Origin: JADKHC01 sp047600805
GTDB lineage: Bacteria; Verrucomicrobiota; Verrucomicrobiia; Opitutales; Opitutaceae
Assembly (NCBI GenBank): GCA_047600805.1
Contig: JASGKG010000001.1
Span: 1,178,001-1,242,000, forward strand
Direction: 5' to 3'
DNA: 64,000 bases
The notes beneath the pieces are model-generated. The model did not search any database. It saw only the letters and a list, made by a program, of their open reading frames with translations, and had not been told where the DNA came from. This document shows, piece by piece, positions 14,907-23,703 of this stretch (position 1 is its first letter; each line of letters starts with the position of its first letter). The position numbers and the translations under genes are program-made.

Positions 14907-17486
14907 TCACTTCGCTGAGTCATCCTGTTTGATCACCTTGAGGTCGCCTGCCTTAGCGCTGAAGTCGTAGATATAGGTGTTGAGGAAGTTCTCGATGTGT
15001 TGAAATACCTCTGCTTTTGCCTTTGGCATACCCGCCACGTAGTCATCGCTGAGTGCGTATAGTTCGCTCATTATTTGTCTCTGGCGAAGGCTTTGGGTCA
15101 GGCGCTTGGCCTCTGAATAGGCAGACTTCTCGATACTGTCGCCGCTGCCGTTGTAGTTAAGCAAGAGCACAGGTTTGGTGATCATCTCGGCTTGCCGCAG
15201 GATTGGATTTTCTGCCAAGCGTTGCGGATCGCCGAGAAATGCTTGAACGAGGGCTGGCCCCGTTTCGGCGTTTGTCCACCGATTTTCTTTTAGCCATCCA
15301 GCGGGGTCCAGCATTGCATCAACGGCCACGGCGCCGCGGAAACGTTGTGGATATAGTTGCAACCCTCGAATCGCCACGTAACCGCCGTGATTCTTGCCCA
15401 CCAAGGCGACACGTTTGGGGTTTATGGCCACTCGCTTAGCGAGAAAATCGATCGCGGCAATGATGTCCTCCAGCTGAGAGTCTTCATATCCAGGCCGAAC
15501 TGCTTCCCTGTGCTTAACTCCGAATCCCCAAGCTCCGCGATTGTTAACTTGAATAACAGCTAAACCCATGTTGGCGAAGGCCTGTAGCTCTGGTTGATAA
15601 TCCGCGTGTACTCGCTCCCAGGGATAAGAGGAGCAGAACGCGACTACGGGAACTGGCATCAAGCGTGCGGTGCTCGGAAACGTGAATGTGCCTGTGACCG
15701 TGCGTCCTTTCGAGTCCAGGAAACTGAACATCGTGATTTCATGCACTTTTTTAGCCGCAAGCGTTGGGTTTCGTTGGGCAAACAATGCGAGTCGGTTTTT
15801 CGATGTGTCGAAAACGAAGAACGCTCCTGGATCTACGTTTCCTCGCACGCGGACCAGAAAGCGTTGCAGCGCTTGGTCCCATTCTAGAATGTCCACTGAT
15901 CGCGCAGGGAAACGTGCTTCGAGCAATTTTTGAGCGGACTGAAGTTCCGGTGGGAACCAGCTGCACGTGTAGGTTGCGCCCTCGTAGCGCAGGCCGCAGA
16001 GTTTTTTATTGAAACGATCGAAGACGAGAATGCGGTCTTCTGTGCTGCCCAACCTTGCCGAGTAGCTAAATTGGGTTTCGATTTTCTTGAACAAACTATC
16101 GCTGATCGTCTTGGCCAGGACCGCTTCAGTGCCGTTGGCATCACCTATAGGGTATTGCTTTTCTAGGGTAGTGCTGGTGGGCGAGCTGGGCTCGGTTGAG
16201 GACTCCTGCGCCTGCAGATCGTTTTCTACTCTTACGAACTGTTCAGCAAATGAATCTCCGCGCTGGTCGCGTTTGCTTCGATCTTCATCAGGGAAAACTC
16301 CTGGCGCGGGTGTGAATAGATCGAAAGTGGGATTTTCAGCCGCTAAATGTGCGCGCTCACCGGTTTTCATATTCATGGCATACAAACCGTACGTGTTACG
16401 ACCGACGTTTGATGCGAAATAGAGGGTAGTCTGATCGTAGTCGAAGCCGAGTGGGATGGACCGTTCACCAAAATAGTTGTCTGGAGAAATAACAAACCCC
16501 TTGGCCATGCCGTCCTTCGCGAGATCGTTCAAAGGTTTCCACCGCTTGATGAATTTTTCCGAATCGTAGGTAAACACGTGGGGGAATTTTTCCCGCGTCG
16601 TGCTGGAAATTGCGATGCGAGCTTTCCCTGTACGATCAAATAAATAGACTTTCCCGGTGGTTACTGATTCGTGGGAGAACTCCTTGAGCTCTCCCGTGGC
16701 CACGTTGAGTTTATAGATATGGGTTTCTTGGGAGGCGTTGTCTTCAGCGATGCCTTCAGCGCGCACAAGAACGGTGTCAGGAGCTCCTCCGAAAATATCC
16801 ACGATACGAGGCGTCCTGGGAATCGAGATCATGTTGGCTTGACCGCGCGCCCGATCGCGCTGCCATCTCTGAAAATTTGGATCTAGTTTCAATGCTTCGC
16901 CGCTCTCTGATTGTGCAGGCGGAAGGATGCGCTCTTTTCCTGAGGCTCCGGTGGCGCTTCCGTAAGTGGGGTCGGAAATCCATTGGCCGACGTCACGAGG
17001 AGTCACCAGCGTCTTCGCGTTTTGCCCGTCGGCGTCCACTCCTATAATATCTCCTGTGCAGTTCACCCATTTTTCGACGAACCCGATTTTAATATCCTGC
17101 GGATAGTTTCGGTTAGTTTCTATAACCAGTCGTGTTGGAGAAACCCAACGCATCCAGCGGATGTTCCCGGGGACTTTTTCGCTCAGCGTGTCTGCTATTA
17201 TCGGGGTCGCTGTCGAGTCGGTGACCACAGTGACTTTGGCGGTCGCCTTTGTAGGATTATCGACATCGACGACTACGACCGAGAGATTTTCTCCTTCGCG
17301 CAATGTATATGCGAGGTACTTCCCGTCCGGAGACAAGGTGGCTCTTTCAGTTTTGAAAGGCGTGAAGAGGTCGACGAATCGATCTCCTTCAGGTTCCGCT
17401 GTGCTGGAAGACGGTTCAGCAGCTGTCGTCTGGTCGATTCCTGATCCAAGTAACGCCAAAATGAGTACAAGCCGGAGGTAACGCAT
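14907..17486 (-). CDS. S9-family prolyl-oligopeptidase homologue, probably catalytically inactive
   Basis: The 859-residue protein has a signal peptide (residues 1-22), a beta-propeller-like region (about 40-590) and a C-terminal alpha/beta-hydrolase domain typical of S9 peptidases, with VNNRGAWGFG and a D-I-I-A-A-I-D-F-L helix. The nucleophile elbow, normally G-x-S-x-G-G, reads GKNHGG: the serine is replaced by Asn699. The C-terminal position of the catalytic His reads SDDYV, so Tyr816 stands there. The acid may remain in GSGDSIEKS. Exported location is likely. It converges on the methyltransferase gene with a 17-bp gap. Either it is a pseudopeptidase or it has moved its active site. Confidence 0.8.
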   Translation of the reverse strand: MRYLRLVLILALLGSGIDQTTAAEPSSSTAEPEGDRFVDLFTPFKTERATLSPDGKYLAYTLREGENLSVVVVDVDNPTKATAKVTVVTDSTATPIIADTLSEKVPGNIRWMRWVSPTRLVIETNRNYPQDIKIGFVEKWVNCTGDIIGVDADGQNAKTLVTPRDVGQWISDPTYGSATGASGKERILPPAQSESGEALKLDPNFQRWQRDRARGQANMISIPRTPRIVDIFGGAPDTVLVRAEGIAEDNASQETHIYKLNVATGELKEFSHESVTTGKVYLFDRTGKARIAISSTTREKFPHVFTYDSEKFIKRWKPLNDLAKDGMAKGFVISPDNYFGERSIPLGFDYDQTTLYFASNVGRNTYGLYAMNMKTGERAHLAAENPTFDLFTPAPGVFPDEDRSKRDQRGDSFAEQFVRVENDLQAQESSTEPSSPTSTTLEKQYPIGDANGTEAVLAKTISDSLFKKIETQFSYSARLGSTEDRILVFDRFNKKLCGLRYEGATYTCSWFPPELQSAQKLLEARFPARSVDILEWDQALQRFLVRVRGNVDPGAFFVFDTSKNRLALFAQRNPTLAAKKVHEITMFSFLDSKGRTVTGTFTFPSTARLMPVPVVAFCSSYPWERVHADYQPELQAFANMGLAVIQVNNRGAWGFGVKHREAVRPGYEDSQLEDIIAAIDFLAKRVAINPKRVALVGKNHGGYVAIRGLQLYPQRFRGAVAVDAMLDPAGWLKENRWTNAETGPALVQAFLGDPQRLAENPILRQAEMITKPVLLLNYNGSGDSIEKSAYSEAKRLTQSLRQRQIMSELYALSDDYVAGMPKAKAEVFQHIENFLNTYIYDFSAKAGDLKVIKQDDSAK

Positions 17487-17528
17487 AGCTCCCGTTGAAA
17501 CGAATGAGATTTCTAAGTTGTTTACGTA

Positions 17529-17558
17529 ATTCTAAAATAAACGCTCAAATTGCGACAA
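17529..17558 (-). promoter_or_regulatory. Candidate sigma-70 promoter of the S9 homologue
   Basis: On the minus strand a TTGTCG (17558-17553) and a TAGAAT (17534-17529) are separated by 18 bp, about 43 bp upstream of the ATG at 17486, inside the AT-rich 145-bp gap between this gene and the GH31 gene. The -10 element matches the consensus in 5 of 6 positions; the -35 match is partial. Confidence 0.35.
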
Positions 17559-17631
17559 TTAAACACGTGGTGCGCAAATGGTCAGCTCACCTGCTGCTAT
17601 GACGCCCGTTAGGTAAATGCTGTTACGAACT

Positions 17632-20097
17632 TTATTCGAAACGAATCGAAAAAGGACCCGCCGAAATATCGCATTGGAAAGATAAAGCAGTGTTCTTCGT
17701 GACTACCTTTATTTGGAGGTCCCGTTTGAAAGGTCGCACGAGACGAGCGGGTATTTTGGTGAGGTCAAGAACGGACGCTGAGTCGTCCCATGCCAGCTTC
17801 AGCTTTGTATAATCTCCGTCCTCATAGCCGTAGCCGTCTCCATCATCCTCGTAGAGTTCAAACGCTCCATCTTTGCCTGCGTAGATTCGGATCTCATATG
17901 AAGTGTTTAGCCTCTCTCCGACATGTTGCTGTCGTTCTGTGCAAAGAGGAATGATTGATCCCTCTGGGATGAAGAGAGGAATGGTTTCCAGCGGAGCGTC
18001 GGTGTCGATGGTTTGGCCGCCTTCGTAGAGTTTGTTCGTCCAAAAATCGTACCAGCGACGGTCGGCGGGGAGATAGACAGCGCGAGTTTTCGGAATATCG
18101 ACCAGCGGAGTGGAATTGCGCTCGTAATACATTGGCTGCGTAACCGGGCACACCATCAAGCTAGGTCCAAACATGAACTGGTCGGTGACCCCGAATGTGG
18201 CGGGGTCATTGGGAAATTCCAGCGGCAGAGCACGGATGAGCGTGTAACTATCGAACGTGACTTGAGCCGCGAGCGAGTAAATGTAGGGAAGAAATTGATA
18301 CCGGAGCCGAATGTACTTCGCAATTGTATCGTAGAACGGAGTGCCTTCTTCGCCGAAGCGCCAGATTTCGCGAGCCGCATCGGTGCCGTGCGAGCGGAAC
18401 ATCGGCAGAAAGGCGCCGTATTGAAGCCAGCGCGTGTAGAGCTCCCAAAAACCGAGATCTTTGCAGCCCGTGTCGTGAGGATCCGGCTCCAGGGCGGTCA
18501 TTGGAGTCAGCCCACGACAGCCTTCGCTGTAGTCGCCGCGCCAGAACCAAAGCTTGGGATCGTTGTTTATAAAAAAACCGCCGATATCGACCGTCCAATA
18601 GGGTTCTCCAGCGGCGCAAAAATTTAGACCTTCAGGAATGGATCGGCGCAAAGTCTCCCACGTCGCGCAAATATCTCCGGACCACGTGACAGTCGCGTAA
18701 CGGTGCTGGCCGGCATAGGAAGAACGCGTGAGGTTGATCACTCGCTTTTCGTTCGTGACACCGCGTTGCCCCTCGTAAATGCCCTGCGAGTGGAGCAGCG
18801 AGTAGTTGTTGATTTGTCCTGCATCGATGTACCTTTTTGATTGCTCGGTATTGATGCCCAACCGAGCGTGTGGCTCGGGCTTAACCGCGCCAGCCCAGTC
18901 GGCTTCGAAGGGTTCGGTGCAATCGCACCACCAAGCGTCGACACCGTGCGCAAAAAGCCCGCGGTTGGCCTGCTCCCAGTAGACGCGGCGTGCGTCTGGT
19001 GAAAACGCGTTGTAAGTCGATTGGTTCCCCAGCATCAGATCGCCCTCGCGGAGCTCGATTTGATTCGGGCAGTCGCCGGTCATGATCGGCCAAATCGAAA
19101 TCATCAGTTTCGCGCCAAGTCGGTGGAGTTCGTCGATAAAAGCCTTTGGATCGGGAAAACGTTCGGGGTCGAATGTTTTTTGCCCCCAACCATCGCCTTT
19201 GGGCCAAGATTTCCAGTCGAGTACGATCACGTCGAGCGGTATCTTACGGCGGCGGTGCTCGCGAACGACTTCGATCATCTCGCGAGCGTTGACATAGCGT
19301 TCTTTCGACTGGACGAAACCGAACGCCCACTTGGGTAGCATCGGTGGCTTGCCGGTCAGCTCATGGTAACCGCGAGTAACGTCGTCAAATTTCTCCCCGC
19401 GGATGAAATAGAAATCTAATTCGTCAACGACCTCCGCCCACAAATAGGAGCCAAATGCGTCGTCATGAAAAGTCATCAACGAACCACAATCGAGAAGTAA
19501 GCCATAGCCCTTCGTGGATACGAAGTAGGGCACGACCGCTTTCATGTTCTGTTGGTAAAGCTCGCGCGATTTGCGTCGAAGATTGCCGTAGCCTTCCTCG
19601 TGAGATCCGAGTCCGAAGAGCGCTTCATTTTCGCTGAAGACGAATTCGAGTTTCGCCTCGAAGGCTTTGCGATCGAAAACGCGTTCGAATTCGGTGGCCG
19701 TTGCTCGTGCCCCATCGATGCTCTGGCCGGTGGAGGTTTTGGCGTCGTGTCTGTAGATGTTTTTGAAAACATCCTTCGATGTCAGCCATTTGCCTCCGCG
19801 AGCTGGTTCACTAAGGAGTGTGTTGCCGGACGGGTCGAAGTAACTGATCGAGCCGGTCATCTTGTTGACACGTAGAACTAAGTAAGCCGTTGCGAGCACG
19901 AACTCGCTCTGCTCCACAGTCAATTGGTAGTCGCGGCAGACAGGACGCTTTTGAACGATCAAGCTCGGCGCATCGCCAAAGGGCTTTCCCTCTGTGACGG
20001 TGATGCGCGCGATTTTTGGCGAGCAAAACGCAATACGCAGCAGGCGATCGCCGTTCTTGAAAACGACAGCGCCGTCTTGGCGTTCGATTGTGTACAT
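17632..20097 (-). CDS. GH31 alpha-glycosidase (alpha-xylosidase/alpha-glucosidase type)
   Basis: This 821-residue enzyme belongs to family GH31, retaining alpha-glycosidases. The nucleophile Asp392 lies in WWCDCTEPF and the acid/base Asp475 in TWSGDICATWETL. The barrel core also shows PKWAFGFVQSKERY and VIVLDWKSWPKGDGWG. An N-terminal beta-sandwich (about 1-230) and two C-terminal beta domains complete the family architecture. No signal peptide is visible, so it probably acts in the cytoplasm on imported oligosaccharides. It is the last gene of the left arm, 9 bp after the GPH symporter gene, which may bring in its substrate. GH31 also includes alpha-galactosidases and sulfoquinovosidases, so the sugar is uncertain. 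Confidence 0.88.
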   Translation of the reverse strand: MYTIERQDGAVVFKNGDRLLRIAFCSPKIARITVTEGKPFGDAPSLIVQKRPVCRDYQLTVEQSEFVLATAYLVLRVNKMTGSISYFDPSGNTLLSEPARGGKWLTSKDVFKNIYRHDAKTSTGQSIDGARATATEFERVFDRKAFEAKLEFVFSENEALFGLGSHEEGYGNLRRKSRELYQQNMKAVVPYFVSTKGYGLLLDCGSLMTFHDDAFGSYLWAEVVDELDFYFIRGEKFDDVTRGYHELTGKPPMLPKWAFGFVQSKERYVNAREMIEVVREHRRRKIPLDVIVLDWKSWPKGDGWGQKTFDPERFPDPKAFIDELHRLGAKLMISIWPIMTGDCPNQIELREGDLMLGNQSTYNAFSPDARRVYWEQANRGLFAHGVDAWWCDCTEPFEADWAGAVKPEPHARLGINTEQSKRYIDAGQINNYSLLHSQGIYEGQRGVTNEKRVINLTRSSYAGQHRYATVTWSGDICATWETLRRSIPEGLNFCAAGEPYWTVDIGGFFINNDPKLWFWRGDYSEGCRGLTPMTALEPDPHDTGCKDLGFWELYTRWLQYGAFLPMFRSHGTDAAREIWRFGEEGTPFYDTIAKYIRLRYQFLPYIYSLAAQVTFDSYTLIRALPLEFPNDPATFGVTDQFMFGPSLMVCPVTQPMYYERNSTPLVDIPKTRAVYLPADRRWYDFWTNKLYEGGQTIDTDAPLETIPLFIPEGSIIPLCTERQQHVGERLNTSYEIRIYAGKDGAFELYEDDGDGYGYEDGDYTKLKLAWDDSASVLDLTKIPARLVRPFKRDLQIKVVTKNTALSFQCDISAGPFSIRFE

Positions 20098-20106
20098 GTT
20101 AGATAG

Positions 20107-21471
20107 TTAGCTTTTTGACGCAACGGATGCGTCGGCCGTTCGGCGAGCATTTAGCTCCTCCTGGATCTTTGGTTCCATTTTTTCGAACCGGTGATAAAAC
20201 AGGACCGGCAAAAGCGAGAGGCTAAGGCAGATTGCTGGAAGCCAGATTGTGCAAAACATGATCGCGTGAGCGGACTCCACCGTGAGCGCCTGTTTGGCCT
20301 TCCAGCCAGCGGCGCCCATGATCCACATCGGAATTGCACCGCCGAGTCCGGCTCCGGCTTTAAGACAAAACGCAGCCCCGATTGCAGTGAGCAGCCCAGC
20401 CGCACGTACTCCGGTTTTCCATTCGCCGTAATCCACGCTCTCGGAGAGGACCGAAAAAGGCATGGCCATCGCCATGCCGCTAAAAATGAACCCGACAGCC
20501 CACCCGGTCATTATCAACAAAACGGAGGCGTCTTGTCCTGTGCCAAAAGCGACGATCACCTGACCGATGATCATTCCTGCAAGACCGATCACCCACGCGC
20601 CCGTTTTCGAAACAGCACGGCAGGTCCAAGGGAGTAGCAGAGCGGTGGCAAGAGAGGCGAAGTCAAGCAACCCAGCCGGCTTGATGAGATCCGGCCTGTT
20701 TAAAATCCCCTCAAAAAAGAACGGAGCGACCGTCACGCGCGCGATGAAACCGATCCAGAAGAAAAAGCTGCTCGCAAAAATGATGAACCACGGCCAATTG
20801 CCCTGAAGAGCGCGAAAGCTGCCGGTGATCGGACGCGGTTTTTCTTCGACCCTCACCACTTCCTTCAGATTGCGGAAAGCCAGCAGGAACGCGCCAATAG
20901 AGATAATGGCAAAGGCGGAAAGCACGATCATGAAGCCTTTGCGATCGTTGCCATTGCCAATGCGACGGGCCAAATCGATACCGGTAAAGTTGACGATGGC
21001 GACGCCGAGCTTTGATCCGACCATCCGAAAGGTCGTGAGCGTCACGCGCTCTTGCGGAGACGTTGTGAGTGCCGAAAGAATCGATGTGACGGGCGTATTG
21101 ATTCCGGTGTAGATGACGTTGACCGCGATGTAGGTGAGCGCCGCATACACGGCTTTGGCGTTATAGCTCAGATCGGGTGTCACAAACGACAGAAAGCCGA
21201 ATAAGGCAAAAGGGCCACATAGCCAGAGAAACCAGGGACGACTTTTGCCCCAACGACTGTTGGTGCGGTCAAAGATCACACCCCAAACGGGCGCATCGAT
21301 CGCATCGACAAAGCGCGCGATGAAAACGATTGTTCCTGCCGCCGCGGCAGTCAGGCCGTAGACGTTAGCGTAGAAATAAGGCAGGTACCACATGATCCAG
21401 CCGAAGAGAAGCTGCCCGCCGATGTCGGGCAGGGCGTAGCTGAAGCGAGTGGCGAGGGAGGTTTTGGTCAT
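20107..21471 (-). CDS. GPH-family glycoside/cation symporter (MelB-like)
   Basis: The 454-residue protein has about 12 hydrophobic segments and the glycoside-pentoside-hexuronide symporter signature: an early cytoplasmic-loop motif DAPVWGVIFDRTNSRWGKSR followed by P-W, and a mid-protein E-S-V-D-Y-G-E-W-K-T-G element matching the MelB central loop. Members import disaccharides, pentosides or hexuronides with sodium or protons across the inner membrane. The gene is 40 bp downstream of the Gfo/Idh/MocA gene and immediately precedes the cytoplasmic GH31 gene, suggesting uptake of an alpha-linked oligosaccharide that GH31 then cleaves. Confidence 0.88.
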   Translation of the reverse strand: MTKTSLATRFSYALPDIGGQLLFGWIMWYLPYFYANVYGLTAAAAGTIVFIARFVDAIDAPVWGVIFDRTNSRWGKSRPWFLWLCGPFALFGFLSFVTPDLSYNAKAVYAALTYIAVNVIYTGINTPVTSILSALTTSPQERVTLTTFRMVGSKLGVAIVNFTGIDLARRIGNGNDRKGFMIVLSAFAIISIGAFLLAFRNLKEVVRVEEKPRPITGSFRALQGNWPWFIIFASSFFFWIGFIARVTVAPFFFEGILNRPDLIKPAGLLDFASLATALLLPWTCRAVSKTGAWVIGLAGMIIGQVIVAFGTGQDASVLLIMTGWAVGFIFSGMAMAMPFSVLSESVDYGEWKTGVRAAGLLTAIGAAFCLKAGAGLGGAIPMWIMGAAGWKAKQALTVESAHAIMFCTIWLPAICLSLSLLPVLFYHRFEKMEPKIQEELNARRTADASVASKS

Positions 21472-21511
21472 GGGGGCAGGGGCTAAGAAACTCGGCTGGC
21501 GCCGAGCTATA

Positions 21512-22597
21512 TCAAAGCAATAGTTCGGTTAAATCGTAACGTGCCAAAATGTCATGGAGTTTTACCGCGTGGCTGGTGGTAGTAGATTCCTCCATCGCCT
21601 GTAGAAGCGCGATCGTCACAATGCCCTCGCGGACGTCCGGCTTGGGCGTTTCGTTGTGAGCGAGGCAACGGGCGAAGTATTCGATATAGTTTTGATATTC
21701 GCCGGCGTGATGCGTGTGCCCCTCGAATCGGAAATAGTAATTTTCGGCGCCTTCGAAATTTTCGATGACGGCTTGCGAACCGATCTTCCAAGAATAGCGA
21801 AGCTCATGGTAATCCGCCTGGCTGGCGCCGTTGGTGCAGCGAAGCACACAGCTCATCCCACTGTCACGTTGGGCGGGAACGGTTGGGCTGGAATAGGTGC
21901 CACTCACGCGAGCGATCCGGCCGGAAGCGGATTTGAAGATAAAGTGAAACGTGTCTGGATTCACGAGGCCGCCAGCGCGACCCGTGGGGCTGAGGTCGGC
22001 ATAGCCCATCACTTCCGAAACATCCGGCATGTACCAACGAATGAAGTCTGCCGGGTGGCTAAGTCCGCCGAAGAGCCACTTGAATGAAGGCTTCTTTGCC
22101 CAGGGTTTTTCGAGAAACCAACGATGGTCGGCATTGTAATACGCTTCGACGGTGATGAGATCGCCGAAAGCGCCGGTGAGGAAGTGTTCACGTTGCCGTG
22201 AGAAGGGTGCGAAATAACGCGAGCTTTGGCCGACCATCACCTGCTTGCCGCTGCGTTGTTGGGCATTGAGGACCTCGCGAGCTTGAGAAAGGTCGTTGAG
22301 AAATGGTTTGGTGCAGATGACGTGTTTGCCGGCGTTGAGCGCTTCGATGACGTGTGTGGCATGAAGATGATCCGGTGTATAGATGCCGACTGCATCCACG
22401 TGAGGATCCGTGAGAACTTGGGCGTAGGAAGTGGTAAAGTGTTTCGGATTGAGCTGGAACTCGGCGCAACGTTCGCGTCCGAGTTGTTCATCCAGATCAC
22501 AAAGCCAGACGACGTCCCAGAGGGAACTTTCGACACCAGCTGAAATGATGCTGCGACCTTCACCAAGGCCTAAAACGGCGAGTCCGAGTTTTTTCAT
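21512..22597 (-). CDS. Gfo/Idh/MocA-family NAD(P)-dependent oxidoreductase
   Basis: The 361-residue protein has an N-terminal Rossmann fold (LGLAVLGLGEGRSII, with a modified glycine motif). It also has the family segment GIYTPDHLHATHVIEALNAG followed by HVICTKPFLND, in which the usual E-K-P catalytic lysine motif appears as T-K-P. The C-terminal half is the mixed beta-sheet substrate domain. These enzymes oxidise or reduce sugars, inositols or sugar derivatives, and some act in redox-assisted glycosidic cleavage. It is cytoplasmic. It starts 10 bp after the stop of the preceding URO-D-fold gene, so the two are tightly coupled. Substrate cannot be deduced. Confidence 0.88.
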   Translation of the reverse strand: MKKLGLAVLGLGEGRSIISAGVESSLWDVVWLCDLDEQLGRERCAEFQLNPKHFTTSYAQVLTDPHVDAVGIYTPDHLHATHVIEALNAGKHVICTKPFLNDLSQAREVLNAQQRSGKQVMVGQSSRYFAPFSRQREHFLTGAFGDLITVEAYYNADHRWFLEKPWAKKPSFKWLFGGLSHPADFIRWYMPDVSEVMGYADLSPTGRAGGLVNPDTFHFIFKSASGRIARVSGTYSSPTVPAQRDSGMSCVLRCTNGASQADYHELRYSWKIGSQAVIENFEGAENYYFRFEGHTHHAGEYQNYIEYFARCLAHNETPKPDVREGIVTIALLQAMEESTTTSHAVKLHDILARYDLTELLL

Positions 22598-22607
22598 GCG
22601 GCCGCAA

Positions 22608-23687
22608 TTAGTAGTAGGGCTCGATGATTTTCAACGCGAGGTCTGCTTCTTTTTGATCTTTGAACTGGATCAGCATGTAGACGCCTTTGGTGCCGATCGT
22701 GTCGATGAGCGGTTTGATGTCGCTGAGCTCGACGTTGACGACCTGGACGGATTTTCCGGCGGCGAGGATGCGCTTGTAGAGATCGTACCAGCGTTTATTG
22801 CCACCCGGTTCGATTCCTGCCTGGGGAGTCCATTCGACGGCGTCGAGTGGTTCGATGGAAAGGAGCGCATCCAAGTGAACCATCGCCTGCGTGCCGTCGA
22901 GATGATAGAGCGAGTGGTCAAGCCATTCGCATTGCGCGGTGAGTGCGGGCACCACCAATTGTTTGTACATGTCAGGCGAGAACATTGCAGACGCGTCGCA
23001 CTGGACTTTGGCGGTTTTTCCTGGTCCCCAAATGTAGAACGCGTCGAAAACCGAACTGCCGTCAGGGAGCTTAATGATGTCGTAAATCCGCTGGTACGCC
23101 TCGAAGTAGGCGTCGTTGATTTCCCATATCTTCTTCTCGATCCACTCCGGCCTCTCGATCATGTCCATCATAAGCGTCTGCGCGCCGCGCAGCGAGGAAA
23201 GGATGTCCATGTTTTCAATGAGGTCAGGACTGCCGACGAAGTATTTGCTGCGGGACTTTTCTTGGCACTGGCGCAGGATCGCTTCCGTCGTTTTCCACCA
23301 ATGGCCTTCCGGATTAAACCGGATCGGAGGCAACTCCTCAGGATTTTCAACGTGTTCAATGCAGGGGTTGAACCACACAGTGCCCTCGGCAAAGCCTGGC
23401 TCGGAGCCGCAGTACATCGCGAGTGTTCCCGGTCCCAGATCTGGACTGCTCGTGGGCAGAACGTCCAGCGGGAAGATCGACCGGGACAGTCGGTAGTGGT
23501 TTTGCGCTGCGCGGTAAGCGGCATTGCAATAGCGCTCGTCGATCGTCGATGGAGCGACGGGGACGCTAACTTGTTCGTGGATACAGGCGCTGGTTTCGGG
23601 CGCGCCCCACATGCCGACGAGAAGGCCGTCGCGATTCCACCACTTGAGAAAACGCTGTTGAGTTTCGGTCCAGTTGGATTTCCACAT
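22608..23687 (-). CDS. URO-D/methyltransferase-fold protein of the sugar operon (left arm)
   Basis: This 359-residue cytoplasmic protein resembles the uroporphyrinogen-decarboxylase / cobalamin-independent methionine synthase superfamily, with a conserved AFYIWGPGKTAKVQCD segment, VVPALTAQCEWLDHSLYHLD and a C-terminal strand containing QVVNVELSDI. At the place where MtaA-type methyltransferases have H-x-C, it reads H-L-D, so a thiolate zinc ligand is missing there. It is therefore unlikely to be a haem-pathway decarboxylase. It sits between the acetylesterase gene (16 bp) and the Gfo/Idh/MocA gene (10 bp), in an operon for glycan breakdown. Function is unknown; a role on methylated or otherwise modified sugars is a guess. 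Confidence 0.6.
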   Translation of the reverse strand: MWKSNWTETQQRFLKWWNRDGLLVGMWGAPETSACIHEQVSVPVAPSTIDERYCNAAYRAAQNHYRLSRSIFPLDVLPTSSPDLGPGTLAMYCGSEPGFAEGTVWFNPCIEHVENPEELPPIRFNPEGHWWKTTEAILRQCQEKSRSKYFVGSPDLIENMDILSSLRGAQTLMMDMIERPEWIEKKIWEINDAYFEAYQRIYDIIKLPDGSSVFDAFYIWGPGKTAKVQCDASAMFSPDMYKQLVVPALTAQCEWLDHSLYHLDGTQAMVHLDALLSIEPLDAVEWTPQAGIEPGGNKRWYDLYKRILAAGKSVQVVNVELSDIKPLIDTIGTKGVYMLIQFKDQKEADLALKIIEPYY

Positions 23688-23703
23688 GGGGCGTTAGGGG
23701 CAA

